A DNA stretch of 6,435 nucleotides, from assembly GCA_002483865.1 (NCBI GenBank), contig DLIT01000131.1, forward strand, positions 8,746 to 15,180, read 5' to 3'. This document shows positions 5,995 to 6,435 of the stretch, piece by piece. Position numbers and translations under genes: made by a program. The notes under the pieces are model-generated. The model did not search any database, was not told the origin of the DNA, and saw only the letters and a list, made by a program, of their open reading frames with translations. This DNA is from Brevundimonas sp. UBA7635 (GTDB lineage: Bacteria; Pseudomonadota; Alphaproteobacteria; Caulobacterales; Caulobacteraceae). Each line of letters starts with the position of its first letter. Positions within the stretch are counted from its first letter, which is position 1.

Positions 5995-6067
5995 ACAGGA
6001 GAAGTCGTCCCGATGGTTGTCTTCGAAGGGCGTTCGTTCGGTGAATTCTAACGGCGGGTGTTTCTTG

Positions 6068-6435
6068 ATGATTGGGGGTGCGGCAATGACGGGCATGACG
6101 GATCCGGATCGTATCTGGACTGAGGCAGCTGGTCGCCTGAAGGCAGAGATCGGAGACGGTCCGTTCAGCAGCTATATTGCGCCGTCGGCCGTTCGCGTGG
6201 ATTCGAACGGCAATCTGATCCTGGTCACGCCGACCGCCTATGCCCGCGACTGGGTGCGCAAGAACGCTTTGCGTCGCATGAACGAGCTGTGGCTGGGCCT
6301 GGATGGCCTGTCGCGTCGCCTGGACGTGCGTTGCCGGGCCGAGGTGGGTTCTGTCCCGCCCGCCACCGCCTTCCCCGCTGGCGAGGCTCCGCGCCTGGCC
6401 TCGGTCGGTGGCCTGTCGGCCCGCACAGCCCTCCT
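6068..6435 (+). CDS. dnaA: Chromosomal replication initiator DnaA, N-terminal part (runs off right edge)
   Basis: DnaA is the AAA+ ATPase that opens the origin and loads helicase. Only 122 codons are in the window, covering domain I and part of the variable domain II linker; the ATPase and DNA-binding domains lie beyond the right edge. Domain I shows IWTEAAGRLKAEIGDGPFSS, YIAPSAV, LVTPTAYARDWVRKNALRR and MNELWLGL, which align by eye with the Caulobacter DnaA N-terminus as I remember it (W..LK.E.GD..F.S.IAP, LVT.T..ARDW.R, ELW). After about residue 85 the sequence turns alanine/proline-rich, as expected for the linker. Three ATG codons compete for the start: 6068, 6086 and 6095, giving 17, 11 or 8 residues through the conserved Trp. 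None has a strong ribosome site; GGCGGG precedes 6068 and GGGGG precedes 6086. The longest is given here. The frame is open upstream to 5912. Confidence 0.93.
   Translation, partial: MIGGAAMTGMTDPDRIWTEAAGRLKAEIGDGPFSSYIAPSAVRVDSNGNLILVTPTAYARDWVRKNALRRMNELWLGLDGLSRRLDVRCRAEVGSVPPATAFPAGEAPRLASVGGLSARTAL

Larger units (their letters stand above)
5581..6067 (+). other. rpsT-dnaA intergenic region (dnaA control region)
   Basis: No gene is supported in these 487 bp. Base composition falls to about 46-48% G+C by hand count in 5581-5700 and 5761-5880, clearly below the flanking genes. The region holds a strong hairpin (5688-5717), five GANTC sites (5746-5844), three consecutive hairpins (5892-5913, 5915-5939, 5972-5994) and the start of dnaA. 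A weak sigma-70-like pair, TTGTAA at 5606 and CATATG at 5628, is visible but is not a confident promoter. I found no good consensus DnaA box (TTATCCACA) and no CtrA-type paired TTAA site. Open frames on both strands here (plus 5824-6051, minus 6096-5653, plus 5631-5735) lack ribosome sites and recognisable products. Confidence 0.75.

Noticed and set aside
5824..6051. Plus-strand GTG-started open frame of 75 codons ending just before dnaA
   Set aside because: The GTG start has no ribosome site, the start overlaps the GANTC triplet, and the peptide resembles nothing I know. It is probably chance in the leader.
5581..6067. Possible replication origin next to dnaA
   Set aside because: No consensus DnaA boxes, CtrA paired TTAA sites or long AT-rich unwinding tract are visible, and in Caulobacter the origin is several kilobases from dnaA.
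5653..6096. Minus-strand open frame of 147 codons between rpsT and dnaA
   Set aside because: It has no recognisable product or ribosome site, begins inside dnaA coding sequence, and covers the palindrome and GANTC cluster better explained as control DNA. Protein-level conservation in relatives would change this view.

Overview
The window looks like a chromosomal segment from an alphaproteobacterium, most likely of the Caulobacter/Brevundimonas group (Caulobacterales). The reasons are the high G+C genes, a DnaA N-terminus that resembles the Caulobacter form as I remember it, a housekeeping promoter of Caulobacter type before rpsT, clustered GANTC sites before dnaA, and short GC-rich palindromic intergenic repeats. 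The genus is inferred by eye, without any database search.

Layout. On the minus strand, from right to left, are a complete OPT-family membrane transporter (2967 down to 922), an intrinsic terminator (900-870), and the first 232 codons of the translational GTPase typA/bipA (698 down to the left edge). Divergent from the transporter, on the plus strand, are mutM/fpg (3270-4133), an enoyl-CoA hydratase/isomerase-family gene (4388-5173), rpsT for ribosomal protein S20 (5308-5580) and the start of dnaA (from about 6068 past the right edge). From memory, the order mutM - enoyl-CoA hydratase - rpsT - dnaA recurs near the chromosomal origin in alphaproteobacteria, so the window is probably origin-proximal. 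No replication origin is visible inside it.

Intergenic DNA. The spaces on both sides of mutM carry REP-like palindromes: an inverted pair and a 48-bp-period repeat at 3028-3204, an inverted pair of 35-nt units at 4135-4246, and a single unit at 4279-4304 that is identical over 26 bp to the one at 3179-3204. The 487-bp rpsT-dnaA interval has no convincing gene and is clearly poorer in G+C than its surroundings. It contains a strong hairpin after rpsT, five GANTC (CcrM-type) sites in 99 bp, a perfect 25-bp palindrome, and two further hairpins before dnaA.

How it fits together. The genes are housekeeping: translation (TypA, S20), DNA repair (MutM), acyl-CoA metabolism, solute transport and replication initiation (DnaA). 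I see no phage, transposon, CRISPR, toxin-antitoxin or defence genes. The most interesting part is the dnaA upstream region, which looks like a dense cell-cycle or nutrient control region rather than a new multi-gene system.
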